DNA of 64,000 nt from Leptospira idonii (lineage in GTDB: Bacteria > Spirochaetota > Leptospiria > Leptospirales > Leptospiraceae): positions 124,001 to 188,000 of the forward strand of contig NZ_RQHW01000016.1 in the NCBI RefSeq assembly GCF_004770995.1, given 5' to 3'. This document shows positions 36,047 to 44,769 of this stretch, in pieces; the first letter of the stretch is position 1; the number at the start of each line of letters is the position of its first letter. Under the pieces are notes generated by a model. It saw only the letters and a list, made by a program, of their open reading frames with translations, made no database searches and had not been told where the DNA came from. The translations under genes were made by a program, and so were the position numbers.

Positions 36047-38338
36047 ATGTTTACAGAAGTAAGACCGAACTACAATCCCTACGAAATTTCCAGAGAATCT
36101 CAGGAAATCTTAGACAGCCTTTCCTCACTGATACTGTCCCCTCCTGCAGGAGACTTTTTTCAAACCAGAGTACAAAGACTGGCAAACGTTCTGCACCTAT
36201 CAACCGTTTGGATTGCAGAATGGAAAAAGGAGACTTCCAACTTTCAGACCTTGGCTTTTCTCCATTCGGGAGAACATTTCCCTCCCCAAACTTATAATGC
36301 GAAAATAGCTCCCTGCTCGGAGGTAGTGGAAACAAAAACTTATTTTCACACTACGGATCTGGAGGATAAATATCCGGGATTCGAATCTATTCTTTCCATA
36401 AAAGGATCACATTATTTAGGTTATCCTCTTAAAGGAAGATCGGGGGAAATCATAGGAGTGATCTCCATCCTCAGCAAAAAGAATATTCCTCATCTCTCTC
36501 GAGTGATCCGCATCCTAGAACTGACTTCCGTACGAACTGCACAAGAACTGGAGAGAAGAAAGTCGGATACATACATATCTCATGCGATCGAATCCGTTTA
36601 TTCACTGAGCCATGCATTGAAAGAAATTCACAGACTTGCCACTTCCCATTTCGATTCGATAGAAGATCTATTTTCCGGGTATTTAAAAACAGGCTTACAA
36701 TTATTTCACTTTCAAATAGGAACCATCAGCAGACTGAAGCAGGATAAATACAGAATCGTTCGTGTAGAAGGAAAAAATACTACACTCAAACAGGGAGATC
36801 AGTTTCGGCTAGTAGATACTTTTTTTGCCAAAGCGGCCTCGAACAAAAAAACGATCTATCACGAGGATATATTCTCTTCGGATGAGGAATTACATAGAAC
36901 TCTTTTCTACAAAGAATATGGCTTCGTAAAATCGATCGAAGTTCCCATTCTCATAGAAGGAAAAGTGGAAGGTTCCATCGGATTTTTTTCTACTGAGGCA
37001 GGAGGAATCCCCATCGAAGATTATTTTATAGAAGTGATCGAAATGATGAGCACAAGCATCGCCTATGAAATCGGAAAAAGAGAAGCCGCCGAGGAATTAG
37101 GAAGGATCAAACTCCACCAAGACGGAGATTATTATCTAACCTCTCTTTTGGTAAAACCGTTAGGCGGAACAAAGATAGAAAGTAAAAACGTAAAGGTCGA
37201 ATTTCTCACCAAACAGAAAAAAGAATTTTCCTTCAAGGGAAAAGAGGGAGAGATCGGAGGAGATTTATCCGTAGCGCATACCGTTTTTTTAAAAGACAAA
37301 AGATATACCGTATTTATCAATGCGGATGCTATGGGGAAATCACTGCAAGGTGCGGCAGGAGCCCTCGTTCTAGGCGCAGTGTTCGGATCCATCATAGAAA
37401 GAACCAAAAACAGGGAGGAATATCAAAATTGGTATCCGGAACAATGGCTGAGAGAAACATTCCAAGAACTCAATAAAACTTTCGAAAGCTTCGATTATAC
37501 GATGTTAGTGTCTTTGATTTTAGGGCTTTTGGAAGACGACTCAGGGCTTTTGTATTTCGTAAACGCAGAACATCCCAATTTGATTTTATATAGAGACGGA
37601 GTTGCCAGCTTTGTGGAAACAAGATATAGCTATTTGAAAATAGGAGCGACACTTCCCCAAGAAAGATTTGCCATCAATATATTTCCTTTGCAGAAAGGAG
37701 ATATATTGATCGGAGGTTCGGATGGTAAGGATGATATCCTGGTTCACGGAGCTTGCAGCGGAAGTCAGTTTTTAAATACAGATGAAAAACTATTCTTAGA
37801 GCACGTAAGAAGAAGACAAGGAGATCTCAGAGGAATCGTTAGATCCATCCAACAAACGGGAGATATTACGGACGATTTGTCCTTATTCCGATTGGAATAC
37901 GATCCTGATGAAAAAAATCGAACCGAATCCATTTCCGAGTCCAGCGGACCCAACCAGGAAATACTCAGAAGGTTGATTCGTTCCGAGATAACAAACAAAG
38001 AATATAAAAAAGCGGTCGCTTACGGAGAAAAATATATATCCGTCAGTGCGGACAGCAATTTCGTTCTACTATCCCTTTCCTTCGCCTATCAAAAATTAGG
38101 TAAAATAGAAAAAGCCATCGAATATTCGGAAAGGCTCTTGTTGCGAGAACCGAATTCATTGAATAATATTACCCATTTAGCTGTGTTATATGGAAAAAAA
38201 GGAGAATTCGAAAAGGCAAAAGAGTTTTTAAACCTAGCTACAAGTTCGGTTACGGATCCGAAACAATTGGATATATTAGAAAAATACAGAACACGAATCG
38301 AAAACGTGAACCTAAAACAAAGCAAGATCCCAGTCTAA
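36047..38338 (+). CDS. GAF-SpoIIE (PP2C) phosphatase with TPR tail
   Basis: A 763-residue cytosolic regulator. Two GAF-like domains come first (residues about 35-175 and 205-345), then a PPM/SpoIIE phosphatase domain (about 365-610) with GGDLSV, VFINADAMGKSLQGAAGA, NAEHPNLILYRDG and GGSDGKDD as metal-site strands, and finally three TPR-like repeats (about 640-745). Proteins of this type dephosphorylate STAS-domain antagonists to release sigma factors. A STAS protein is encoded at 8975, but pairing is only a guess. AAAGGAAGG lies 7 nt before ATG. Confidence 0.87.
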   Translation: MFTEVRPNYNPYEISRESQEILDSLSSLILSPPAGDFFQTRVQRLANVLHLSTVWIAEWKKETSNFQTLAFLHSGEHFPPQTYNAKIAPCSEVVETKTYFHTTDLEDKYPGFESILSIKGSHYLGYPLKGRSGEIIGVISILSKKNIPHLSRVIRILELTSVRTAQELERRKSDTYISHAIESVYSLSHALKEIHRLATSHFDSIEDLFSGYLKTGLQLFHFQIGTISRLKQDKYRIVRVEGKNTTLKQGDQFRLVDTFFAKAASNKKTIYHEDIFSSDEELHRTLFYKEYGFVKSIEVPILIEGKVEGSIGFFSTEAGGIPIEDYFIEVIEMMSTSIAYEIGKREAAEELGRIKLHQDGDYYLTSLLVKPLGGTKIESKNVKVEFLTKQKKEFSFKGKEGEIGGDLSVAHTVFLKDKRYTVFINADAMGKSLQGAAGALVLGAVFGSIIERTKNREEYQNWYPEQWLRETFQELNKTFESFDYTMLVSLILGLLEDDSGLLYFVNAEHPNLILYRDGVASFVETRYSYLKIGATLPQERFAINIFPLQKGDILIGGSDGKDDILVHGACSGSQFLNTDEKLFLEHVRRRQGDLRGIVRSIQQTGDITDDLSLFRLEYDPDEKNRTESISESSGPNQEILRRLIRSEITNKEYKKAVAYGEKYISVSADSNFVLLSLSFAYQKLGKIEKAIEYSERLLLREPNSLNNITHLAVLYGKKGEFEKAKEFLNLATSSVTDPKQLDILEKYRTRIENVNLKQSKIPV

Positions 38339-38809
38339 TAACGGGTTTATGCCGAGTTTGATTCTTTCTGAGAAGGAATTCCCATTCTCGATCCAAATTA
38401 TTTTAGATGGCAATTATGACCACATCTATCAAGGATGACCGTAATCGTGCTGGCATGTTGACCTTAAACTTAAAAGAAACCAGGTTGAAATCCCAGGTGC
38501 CAGAGAGAATGGCATCTTACACTGATTATATAAGACCGGGAAGCGGCGAAAATAAAGAGAACAGCAACTAGTTTTTTAAGCGGTTCAAAAACACATAGGC
38601 ATTTCAGTGCCTACAACGCCGGTCTTCTCTCACTATACAGTATAACAAATATTAAAGAGATGTCCAGGAGCAAGTAGGGTATAGACGATTCATCTACTTA
38701 AAGAACGGGAATCGGCAGGCAAAATCCCATTCGATGAATTGGAAGGAAAATATGAGAAAAAACTCCCCGATAGAGTGATCCTGGAAAACTGACCCTATAT
38801 GGGATTTAA
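38339..38809. other. Structured or decayed intergenic DNA
   Basis: About 470 bp with no convincing full gene. It contains the hairpins listed at 38495-38626. A 51-codon open frame at 38416-38571 has no RBS. An open stretch at 38685-38792, without a start codon, reads LLKERESAGKIPFDELEG and ends KKLPDRVILEN-stop; its composition looks protein-like and it may be the tail of a decayed gene. No tRNA-like fold was found. Confidence 0.4.
38495..38626. ncRNA. Possible structured RNA or mobile-element remnant
   Basis: Hairpin 1 pairs AGGTGCCA (38495-38502) with TGGCATCT (38510-38517), one G-U. A closing stem pairs AAGACCGG (38532-38539) with CCGGTCTT (38619-38626). Inside it TAGGCA (38596-38601) pairs with TGCCTA (38608-38613). 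The nested layout suggests a folded RNA, but strand, ends and family are unknown. Confidence 0.25.
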
Positions 38810-38838
38810 TTGACACTGTACGAATATGTTACTTATAA
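38810..38838 (+). promoter_or_regulatory. Candidate promoter of the acyl-CoA ligase gene
   Basis: TTGACA (38810-38815), 17-bp spacer, TTATAA (38833-38838), then AAAGGA and ATG at 38855. The open frame technically begins at the TTG in the -35, which supports choosing the downstream ATG. Confidence 0.5.
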
Positions 38839-38854
38839 AAAGGAAAATAATTTT

Positions 38855-40459
38855 ATGACTGAATCAAACTTCTCATGGAAAATCCCGCAATATTTCAACA
38901 TAGGTGTCGCCGTCACGGATTCCCATTTGGGAACTGAGAAAGAATCCAGAACCGCACTCGTGATCGAAAATGAAAACGGTGAAAAGGAGGAATGCGATTT
39001 TAAGACACTTTCTTTGTTATCTTCCCGATTTCATTTTTCACTTTCTCAATTAGGATACCCTAGAGACGTAAGAGTACTGATCCGGTTGCACAATTCGATC
39101 GCATATCCTGTCAGTTTTTTCGGAACTCTCAAATCGGGAGCGATCGCAACTCCCACCTCCACTCTTCTGACACCTAAAGAAGTGTCCTATATCGCAAAAG
39201 ATTCGGGAGCACAAGTCATTGTTCTGGAAAAATCCATGTGGAAAGATCTGGAAAGTGAGCTTACGGAAGTCCTTCCTTTGAAAACAGTTTATCTTTCCGG
39301 AAAAGGAGAGATGCCTAAGTCGAACGGAAGATTCCGTTTTATCGATTTGGAAGAGGAACTTCCTAAAGAAATGAAACTTCCCGATCCAGTAGAGACAAAA
39401 GCGGACGATCCGGCTTATCTTGTTTATACATCGGGAACGACCGGTTACCCCAAGGGAGTGCTTCATGCACACAGAGCTTTGCTCGGAAGGCAACCTGCCA
39501 GCGAACATTGGTTTCATTTTCAAGAACACGATAGAATCCTACATTCGGGAAAATTCAATTGGACTTATGTTTTAGGGACTGCTCTTATGGATCCTCTTTA
39601 CAGAGGTCATACTGTTGTTGCCTACGAAGGAAAAAATCATCCGGAACTTTGGCCTGAACTCATAGCAAGACACAACTGCACTATCTTTATAGGGGTTCCT
39701 ACCGTTTACAGGCAAATCCTGCAAAAAACGAATTTCTCCAAAAAAGATGTTCCCTCTCTTCGTTATTGTATGTCTGCAGGAGAACATTTGTCAGACGAAG
39801 TGTTGAGTCTATGGAAAAGCCGTTTCGAGGTTCCTATTTACGAAGGTTTGGGCATGTCCGAATTTTCCTATTATATATCACAAAATAAAAACAATCCCAT
39901 CAAACCGGGCTCCGCAGGAAAGATCCAGCCGGGACATATAGTGGACATAGTGGATCCGGACGGAAGGCCTGTATCTTTCGGAGAAGAAGGTCTGATTATA
40001 GTTTCGGAAAAGGATCCTGGACTCTTCCTTCGCTATTGGAATCTCCCCGAAGAGGATCGTAAGTCCAGAAAAAACGGATATTTCATCACAGGAGATTATG
40101 CTACAATAGATAAAGAAGGTTATATTTGGTTCATAGGAAGAAAGGATGATATCATCAATACCTTCGGGTACAGAGTGTCCCCTTACGAAATAGAAAGGGT
40201 TATGAAATCTCATCCTAAAATTTCGGACTGTGTTGCGATTGGAGAGGATGTGGGAAACGATAAGATACTCGTATCGTTATGTGTAATTCCTTATCCGGAA
40301 GAGACAATCTCGGAAGAGGATCTGATCGCCTATGGAAAGGAGCGGCTTGCGGAATACAAAGCACCTAAAAAAATCCACTTCTTTGAAAATTTTCCAAGAA
40401 CAAAAAACGGAAAAATTCTAAGGAACGAAATTTTGCATTCTCTTCCCGTAAAAAAATAA
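38855..40459 (+). CDS. AMP-dependent acyl-CoA synthetase/ligase
   Basis: ANL-superfamily enzyme of 534 residues that adenylates a carboxylic acid and forms the CoA thioester. The P-loop is YTSGTTGYPKG, A5 is YEGLGMSE, A7 is YFITGDYA, A8 is GRKDDIINTFGYRVSPYEIE and A10 the lysine in PRTKNGKILR. The substrate pocket is not readable; overall it resembles benzoate- or medium-chain acyl-CoA ligases. ATG 38855 is preferred over the TTG at 38810 because of AAAGGA and the promoter just upstream. Fumarase follows on the same strand after 69 bp. Confidence 0.88.
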   Translation: MTESNFSWKIPQYFNIGVAVTDSHLGTEKESRTALVIENENGEKEECDFKTLSLLSSRFHFSLSQLGYPRDVRVLIRLHNSIAYPVSFFGTLKSGAIATPTSTLLTPKEVSYIAKDSGAQVIVLEKSMWKDLESELTEVLPLKTVYLSGKGEMPKSNGRFRFIDLEEELPKEMKLPDPVETKADDPAYLVYTSGTTGYPKGVLHAHRALLGRQPASEHWFHFQEHDRILHSGKFNWTYVLGTALMDPLYRGHTVVAYEGKNHPELWPELIARHNCTIFIGVPTVYRQILQKTNFSKKDVPSLRYCMSAGEHLSDEVLSLWKSRFEVPIYEGLGMSEFSYYISQNKNNPIKPGSAGKIQPGHIVDIVDPDGRPVSFGEEGLIIVSEKDPGLFLRYWNLPEEDRKSRKNGYFITGDYATIDKEGYIWFIGRKDDIINTFGYRVSPYEIERVMKSHPKISDCVAIGEDVGNDKILVSLCVIPYPEETISEEDLIAYGKERLAEYKAPKKIHFFENFPRTKNGKILRNEILHSLPVKK

Positions 40460-40528
40460 GAAGAACGATTGGGTATACCGCAAAACTTTAATTAAAGATA
40501 GAATGAAAACAGGGAAAAACAAGATCCG

Positions 40529-42061
40529 ATGACAAAAATCAGAATTCTTCCGGGCAATCATATTTCAGAATCAGTATTCCGTGCATTACAATATATTTCC
40601 GCCTATCATACAAAAGATTTTGTGGATGCAATGTATGATGCGTGGAAAAAAGAAGAATCTCCTCCTGCGAAAAACGCTCTCTTTCAGATCCTGAAAAATT
40701 CCAAAATGGCAGCATTCGGAAATCGCCCATTATGCCAAGACACTGGGATTGTAGTGGTATTCGTAAAAATGGGTTCTCATCTCATCATAGAAAGCGATAA
40801 AACCTTACAAGAATTAATTGATGATGGAGTGAGAAAAGCATATACCTTTCCTGAAAATCCTTTAAGAGCTTCCGTGGTGGCAAATCCGGAAAGTTTGAGA
40901 AACAACACGAAAGACAACACTCCCGCAATCGTTCATACGGAAATGGTCACAGGAAATGAAATCCATTTCTGGGTGGCAGCCAAAGGAGGAGGCTCTGAAA
41001 ACAAAGCGAAATTCGCAATTCTAAACCCGAGCGATTCCATAGTCGATTTTGTTTTAGAATCCATTCCTAAAATGGGAGCCGGTTGGTGCCCCCCCGGGGT
41101 TTTGGGAATCGGGATCGGAGGAACCGCAGAAAAAGCAGTGCTTATGGCAAAACGTTCCCTGATGGATCCGATCGACATCCAAGATCTCAAACAAAAAGGC
41201 CCCAAAAACAACGTAGAGAAATTAAGATTAGAACTTTATGAAAAAGTGAATCGATTGGGAATCGGTGCACAAGGATTAGGCGGACTCACTACTGTCTTAG
41301 ACGTAAAGATAGAAACCTTTCCCACACATGCAGCCTCGCTTCCCATCGCAATCATTCCGAATTGTGCCGCAACAAGACACATTCACTTCACACTGAATGA
41401 CGAAAAAATTCCGGAGTTTATTCCTCCCTCTCTCGACGTTTGGCCTGATCCGGAAATGAAAGAGGACATATCTTTAGGCAAGGTAATCAACTTGGATACG
41501 ATCACTCAAGAGGAAATCCGTTCTTGGAAATCAGGAGACAGACTTTTGTTAAGAGGAAAAATTCTGACGGGAAGAGATGCTGCTCATAAAAGAATGACTG
41601 AGATTTGGAAGGAAGGAAAAGAAATTCCCTTCGATCTGAAAGGTAAATTCATCTATTATGTCGGCCCCGTGGATCCTAAACCGGGAACGGACGAAGTGGT
41701 CGGTCCTGCCGGTCCCACTACATCCACTCGAATGGATAAGTTCACAGAACAAGTATTAGAGAGAACAGGACTTTTCGGAATGATAGGAAAAGCGGAGAGA
41801 GGAAAAGAGACAATCGATCTCATTCAGAAATTCGGCTCCGTTTATCTCATCGCAGTAGGAGGAGCGGCCTATCTGGTTTCTCAAGCGATTCGAAAATCTA
41901 AGATAGTCGCATTCGAAGATTTAGGAATGGAAGCGGTTCATGAGTTTGAAGTATATGATATGCCGGTTCTCGTTGCGGTGGATGCGAACGGGAAATCCAT
42001 TCACGAAACAGGACCGAAGATCTGGAAAGAAAAAATCAAAGAGAAAGAAGCAAAAAAATAA
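40529..42061 (+). CDS. fumA: Fumarate hydratase, class I
   Basis: The iron-sulfur fumarase of the TCA cycle, interconverting fumarate and malate. Alpha and beta parts are fused in 510 residues. Cysteines for the 4Fe-4S cluster are expected at RPLCQDTG (about residue 69), in GAGWCPPGVLGIGIGG and in IPNCAATRHIHF. The beta half has LTGRDAAHKRM, YYVGPVDPKPG and GPTTSTRMD. Tartrate dehydratase is a related alternative but fused form and length favour fumarase. It converges with rarA, 15 bp apart. Confidence 0.92.
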   Translation: MTKIRILPGNHISESVFRALQYISAYHTKDFVDAMYDAWKKEESPPAKNALFQILKNSKMAAFGNRPLCQDTGIVVVFVKMGSHLIIESDKTLQELIDDGVRKAYTFPENPLRASVVANPESLRNNTKDNTPAIVHTEMVTGNEIHFWVAAKGGGSENKAKFAILNPSDSIVDFVLESIPKMGAGWCPPGVLGIGIGGTAEKAVLMAKRSLMDPIDIQDLKQKGPKNNVEKLRLELYEKVNRLGIGAQGLGGLTTVLDVKIETFPTHAASLPIAIIPNCAATRHIHFTLNDEKIPEFIPPSLDVWPDPEMKEDISLGKVINLDTITQEEIRSWKSGDRLLLRGKILTGRDAAHKRMTEIWKEGKEIPFDLKGKFIYYVGPVDPKPGTDEVVGPAGPTTSTRMDKFTEQVLERTGLFGMIGKAERGKETIDLIQKFGSVYLIAVGGAAYLVSQAIRKSKIVAFEDLGMEAVHEFEVYDMPVLVAVDANGKSIHETGPKIWKEKIKEKEAKK

Positions 42062-42076
42062 GAACTTTCTAAATAA

Positions 42077-43342
42077 CTAAAACGAGCCTTCTCCCCAAAG
42101 TTTGCGAAGCTGTTCTTTCAGATTTTTTTCCATACCTTGGTTCGTAGGCTCATAAAACCTAGGCGGTTTGGGATAAAATTCGTCCGGAAAGTATTTTTCC
42201 AAAACGAAATGATCCGGATAATCGTGAGGGTATTTATATCCCTTCCCCGCCCCTTCCTGTTTATGAGTGGCGGTAGGAGCATTTCTCAAATGATTCGGAA
42301 TCGAATAACCCAGTTTTCCTTCCCGAACGTAAGCCAAAGCCTTATCGATTCCCAAATAACTTGCATTAGATTTAGGAGCGCTGGCCAAAAAGGTAGTACA
42401 TTGGCCTAGAGGAATTCTCGCCTCAGGCATTCCGATTCTTTCCACAGCCTGCCAGGTTGCGATCGCCAAAGGAAGTGCATGAACACTGGCATTTCCCACA
42501 TCCTCGCTTGCAAAAACGACAAGCCGCCTAGCAATGAATAGAGGATCTTCCCCTCCTTCCAACATGATCGCCAAATAATAAAGAGCCGCATCCGGATTGG
42601 AACCTCTCATAGACTTTATGAAAGCGGAGATCACATCGTAATGTTGGTCCTTGTTTTTGTCGTATTGAATGAGTCTGGCGCCCAAAAACCTTTCCACATG
42701 ATCCAAGGAAATGGTTTCATTCGGTTCGGATTGAGAAAGAAGGCCTTCCAAAATTCCCAAAAGTTTTCTGGCGTCTCCCGCACTTGCATTTAAAATTTCA
42801 GTAACTGCGTCCTCGGAAAGTTTTCTGCCTTCCCCGACTTTTTCTAATGCCTGTTCAATGATGGATTTTGTTTCTCTTTCGTCCAAAGAATTCAAACGAA
42901 AGATTTGAGTTCTGGAAAGAAGTGCCCTGTTGATTCGAAAGGAAGGGTTTTCCGTAGTTGCTGCGATTAAAATCAAATCTCCTTGTTCTACGGAAGGCAG
43001 CAGTGCATCCTGCTGTGCGGAAGAAAAACGATGGATCTCGTCCAAAAACAAGGCAATCGTTCCTATTTTTTTCGTTTCTTCGATCACTTCCCTCAGCTCT
43101 TTTACTCCGCTCGTCACAGCGGACAAAAAACGTTTCGGCAATGACCATTTATCAACGATTAAATGTGCAAGAGTGGTTTTTCCGGTTCCGGGAGGGCCGT
43201 AAAATAATATGGATGTGGGTTTGGTTAAAGTGAGAACCTGTCTAACCACTTTTTCCTGCCCGAAAAACTGATCGAAGGAAGAAGGTCTTAGTTTATGGGC
43301 AAGCGGAACCTGTTTAGAAGGTTCCGGGAACAAAGAGGACAT
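42077..43342 (-). CDS. rarA: Replication-associated recombination protein A (MgsA/RarA)
   Basis: AAA+ ATPase related to clamp loaders, acting at stalled replication forks. Walker A is FYGPPGTGKTTLAHL, Walker B is ALFLDEIHRF, sensor 1 is IAATTENPSF and the arginine finger region is LLSRTQIF. The C-terminal tetramerisation domain includes DPLFIARRLVVFASEDVGNA. Length 421 aa. It lies downstream of a small Cys-rich gene. Confidence 0.95.
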   Translation of the reverse strand: MSSLFPEPSKQVPLAHKLRPSSFDQFFGQEKVVRQVLTLTKPTSILFYGPPGTGKTTLAHLIVDKWSLPKRFLSAVTSGVKELREVIEETKKIGTIALFLDEIHRFSSAQQDALLPSVEQGDLILIAATTENPSFRINRALLSRTQIFRLNSLDERETKSIIEQALEKVGEGRKLSEDAVTEILNASAGDARKLLGILEGLLSQSEPNETISLDHVERFLGARLIQYDKNKDQHYDVISAFIKSMRGSNPDAALYYLAIMLEGGEDPLFIARRLVVFASEDVGNASVHALPLAIATWQAVERIGMPEARIPLGQCTTFLASAPKSNASYLGIDKALAYVREGKLGYSIPNHLRNAPTATHKQEGAGKGYKYPHDYPDHFVLEKYFPDEFYPKPPRFYEPTNQGMEKNLKEQLRKLWGEGSF

Positions 43343-43363
43343 ATCGCTAATTTTCCTGTAAAA

Positions 43364-43585
43364 TCAGTTTTCTTCCAATTCTTTTTTCACTGCCATATAA
43401 CAATTGTATATAGTTTCATTACATACGTCACAGCCGGAATGACAACATACGAGAGACCTTTCCGAAACTTTTCCGTCCACAAGATTTCTCACAAAAGCGG
43501 CAGTTCTGTCGGGAAGAAAGAAAAAACGAACCTTTTCGAGAATGATCTCATCCTTCGTTTTAGGGAACAATCTCTCTTCGGACAT
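43364..43585 (-). CDS. Small Cys-rich protein (CCxxGCxxC)
   Basis: A 73-residue protein whose C-terminal half has CCHSGCDVCNETIYNCY, then a helix. The CCxxGCxxC pattern followed by an aromatic helix resembles the oxidoreductase-like N-terminal domain found in some eukaryotic and bacterial small proteins; it may bind a metal or Fe-S cluster. It lies between the VTT protein gene (4 bp upstream) and rarA (21 bp downstream) on one strand, so it is likely a real operon member. The resemblance is by eye. Confidence 0.65.
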   Translation of the reverse strand: MSEERLFPKTKDEIILEKVRFFFLPDRTAAFVRNLVDGKVSERSLVCCHSGCDVCNETIYNCYMAVKKELEEN

Positions 43586-43589
43586 TCGT

Positions 43590-44198
43590 CTAGACTCCTG
43601 TCACCCAGCCGACATACATCGCATAAAAATAAACTCCAATTCGAGCGAATCGAAATAAGGAGCCGAAAAAGAACAATCTGTAACGCATCTTAAACGTTCC
43701 TACAGTATAGGCCATCCAAGAATAAGGAATGGGAGTGAGTGCGGCTAAAACGACTGCCCAAAAACCGTATCTTCTTACGTAAGGAAGAAGTTTGTCTTCG
43801 TAATGAAGCACCATCTGTCTCCCCAAATGAAAACGGGGGATAAAATAACGACCGATGGCATAAGCGGTGCTTCCTCCCAGAATGCTACCGATAGACATCC
43901 ATAGGATCGTATAAAAAGGATTCATTTTGCCACTAACAGCCAACATAAGAAAGGCGTCTGGAGGAATGAATGCTGGTAGGCTGTCGGAAAGATACATTCC
44001 GAAAAACAATCCTCCGTAACCGAACAAACGAACAAACATACCGGAAAGGCCGAGCAACGGCTCTCTGAAGAAAAAAGCGAGACCGAATACGATTCCCACA
44101 ACGATGACTATGGATACGACAGTCTGCAGAAGAATTTTTTTTAGTTCCGCTTCTATCGGAATTTCTTTGGATTTGTTTTCAGAAGGAAGGGATGTCAA
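43590..44198 (-). CDS. VTT-domain (DedA/YqaA-like) membrane protein
   Basis: A 202-residue integral membrane protein. It has a hydrophobic N-terminal helix, then the VTT/SNARE-associated core: SDSLPAFIPPDAFLMLA, GSILGGSTAYAIGRY and a Arg/Pro motif ALTPIPYSWMAYTVGTFKM. Family members are proposed lipid scramblases or flippases (for example undecaprenyl phosphate recycling). It is 7 bp downstream of pth. Confidence 0.85.
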   Translation of the reverse strand: MTSLPSENKSKEIPIEAELKKILLQTVVSIVIVVGIVFGLAFFFREPLLGLSGMFVRLFGYGGLFFGMYLSDSLPAFIPPDAFLMLAVSGKMNPFYTILWMSIGSILGGSTAYAIGRYFIPRFHLGRQMVLHYEDKLLPYVRRYGFWAVVLAALTPIPYSWMAYTVGTFKMRYRLFFFGSLFRFARIGVYFYAMYVGWVTGV

Positions 44199-44205
44199 AG
44201 TTATA

Positions 44206-44766
44206 TTAACCTTTTTGTTGATTGAGTGCAGTGACGGAAACGGAAATCCAATCTTCTATTTTGCCGATACTCTCTTTCACCAAAGAGGGAAGAGCTGCTT
44301 TTTCTTCCGAATTGAAGTTTTGCAAAACGAAATCAATTACTTCGATCCCCCCTTTTTCTGGTCTGCCCACTCCGAAACGAAGTCTGTGAAAATCGGATCC
44401 TATCTTTTCCACTATGTCCTTTAGACCGTTGTGGCCGGCAGTTCCCCCACCGATTTTGTTCTTTAATTTTCCGAAAGGAAGATCGATTTCATCCTGCACC
44501 ACCAAAACTTGAGAAGCGGGGATCTTAAAACTTTGGCAAAAGTTTTGCACCGCTTTGCCGGATAGATTCATATACTCGAGAGGTTTGACGATATGGAGTT
44601 TATAACCTTCTCCGGAATGGCTCGTTTCCGCAAACTTCTTCGATTCTTTCCAGGAAAGATTTTTCATTTTGGCAAACTCGTCCAGAACGATAAAGCCGAT
44701 ATTGTGACGGTTGAATTTGTATTTATCCCCGGGATTGCCGAGACCGACTAACAAAAGATGATGCAT
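44206..44766 (-). CDS. pth: Peptidyl-tRNA hydrolase
   Basis: Releases tRNA from stalled peptidyl-tRNAs in the cytosol. Conserved features are VGLGNPGDKYKFNRHNIGF with the catalytic His, KPLEYMNLSGKAV, QDEIDLPFGKLK and GGGTAGHNGLKDI. The length of 186 aa is standard. It lies 3 bp after cimA. Confidence 0.96.
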   Translation of the reverse strand: MHHLLLVGLGNPGDKYKFNRHNIGFIVLDEFAKMKNLSWKESKKFAETSHSGEGYKLHIVKPLEYMNLSGKAVQNFCQSFKIPASQVLVVQDEIDLPFGKLKNKIGGGTAGHNGLKDIVEKIGSDFHRLRFGVGRPEKGGIEVIDFVLQNFNSEEKAALPSLVKESIGKIEDWISVSVTALNQQKG

Positions 44767-44769
44767 AAA

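Noticed and set aside
38416..38571. 51-codon open frame in the gap before the acyl-CoA ligase
   Set aside because: No RBS, and it runs through the hairpin arms; the structure is more likely the selected feature.
38581..38626. GGTTCAA with a nearby stem, considered as a tRNA T-arm
   Set aside because: No acceptor, D or anticodon arms of tRNA length could be drawn around it.
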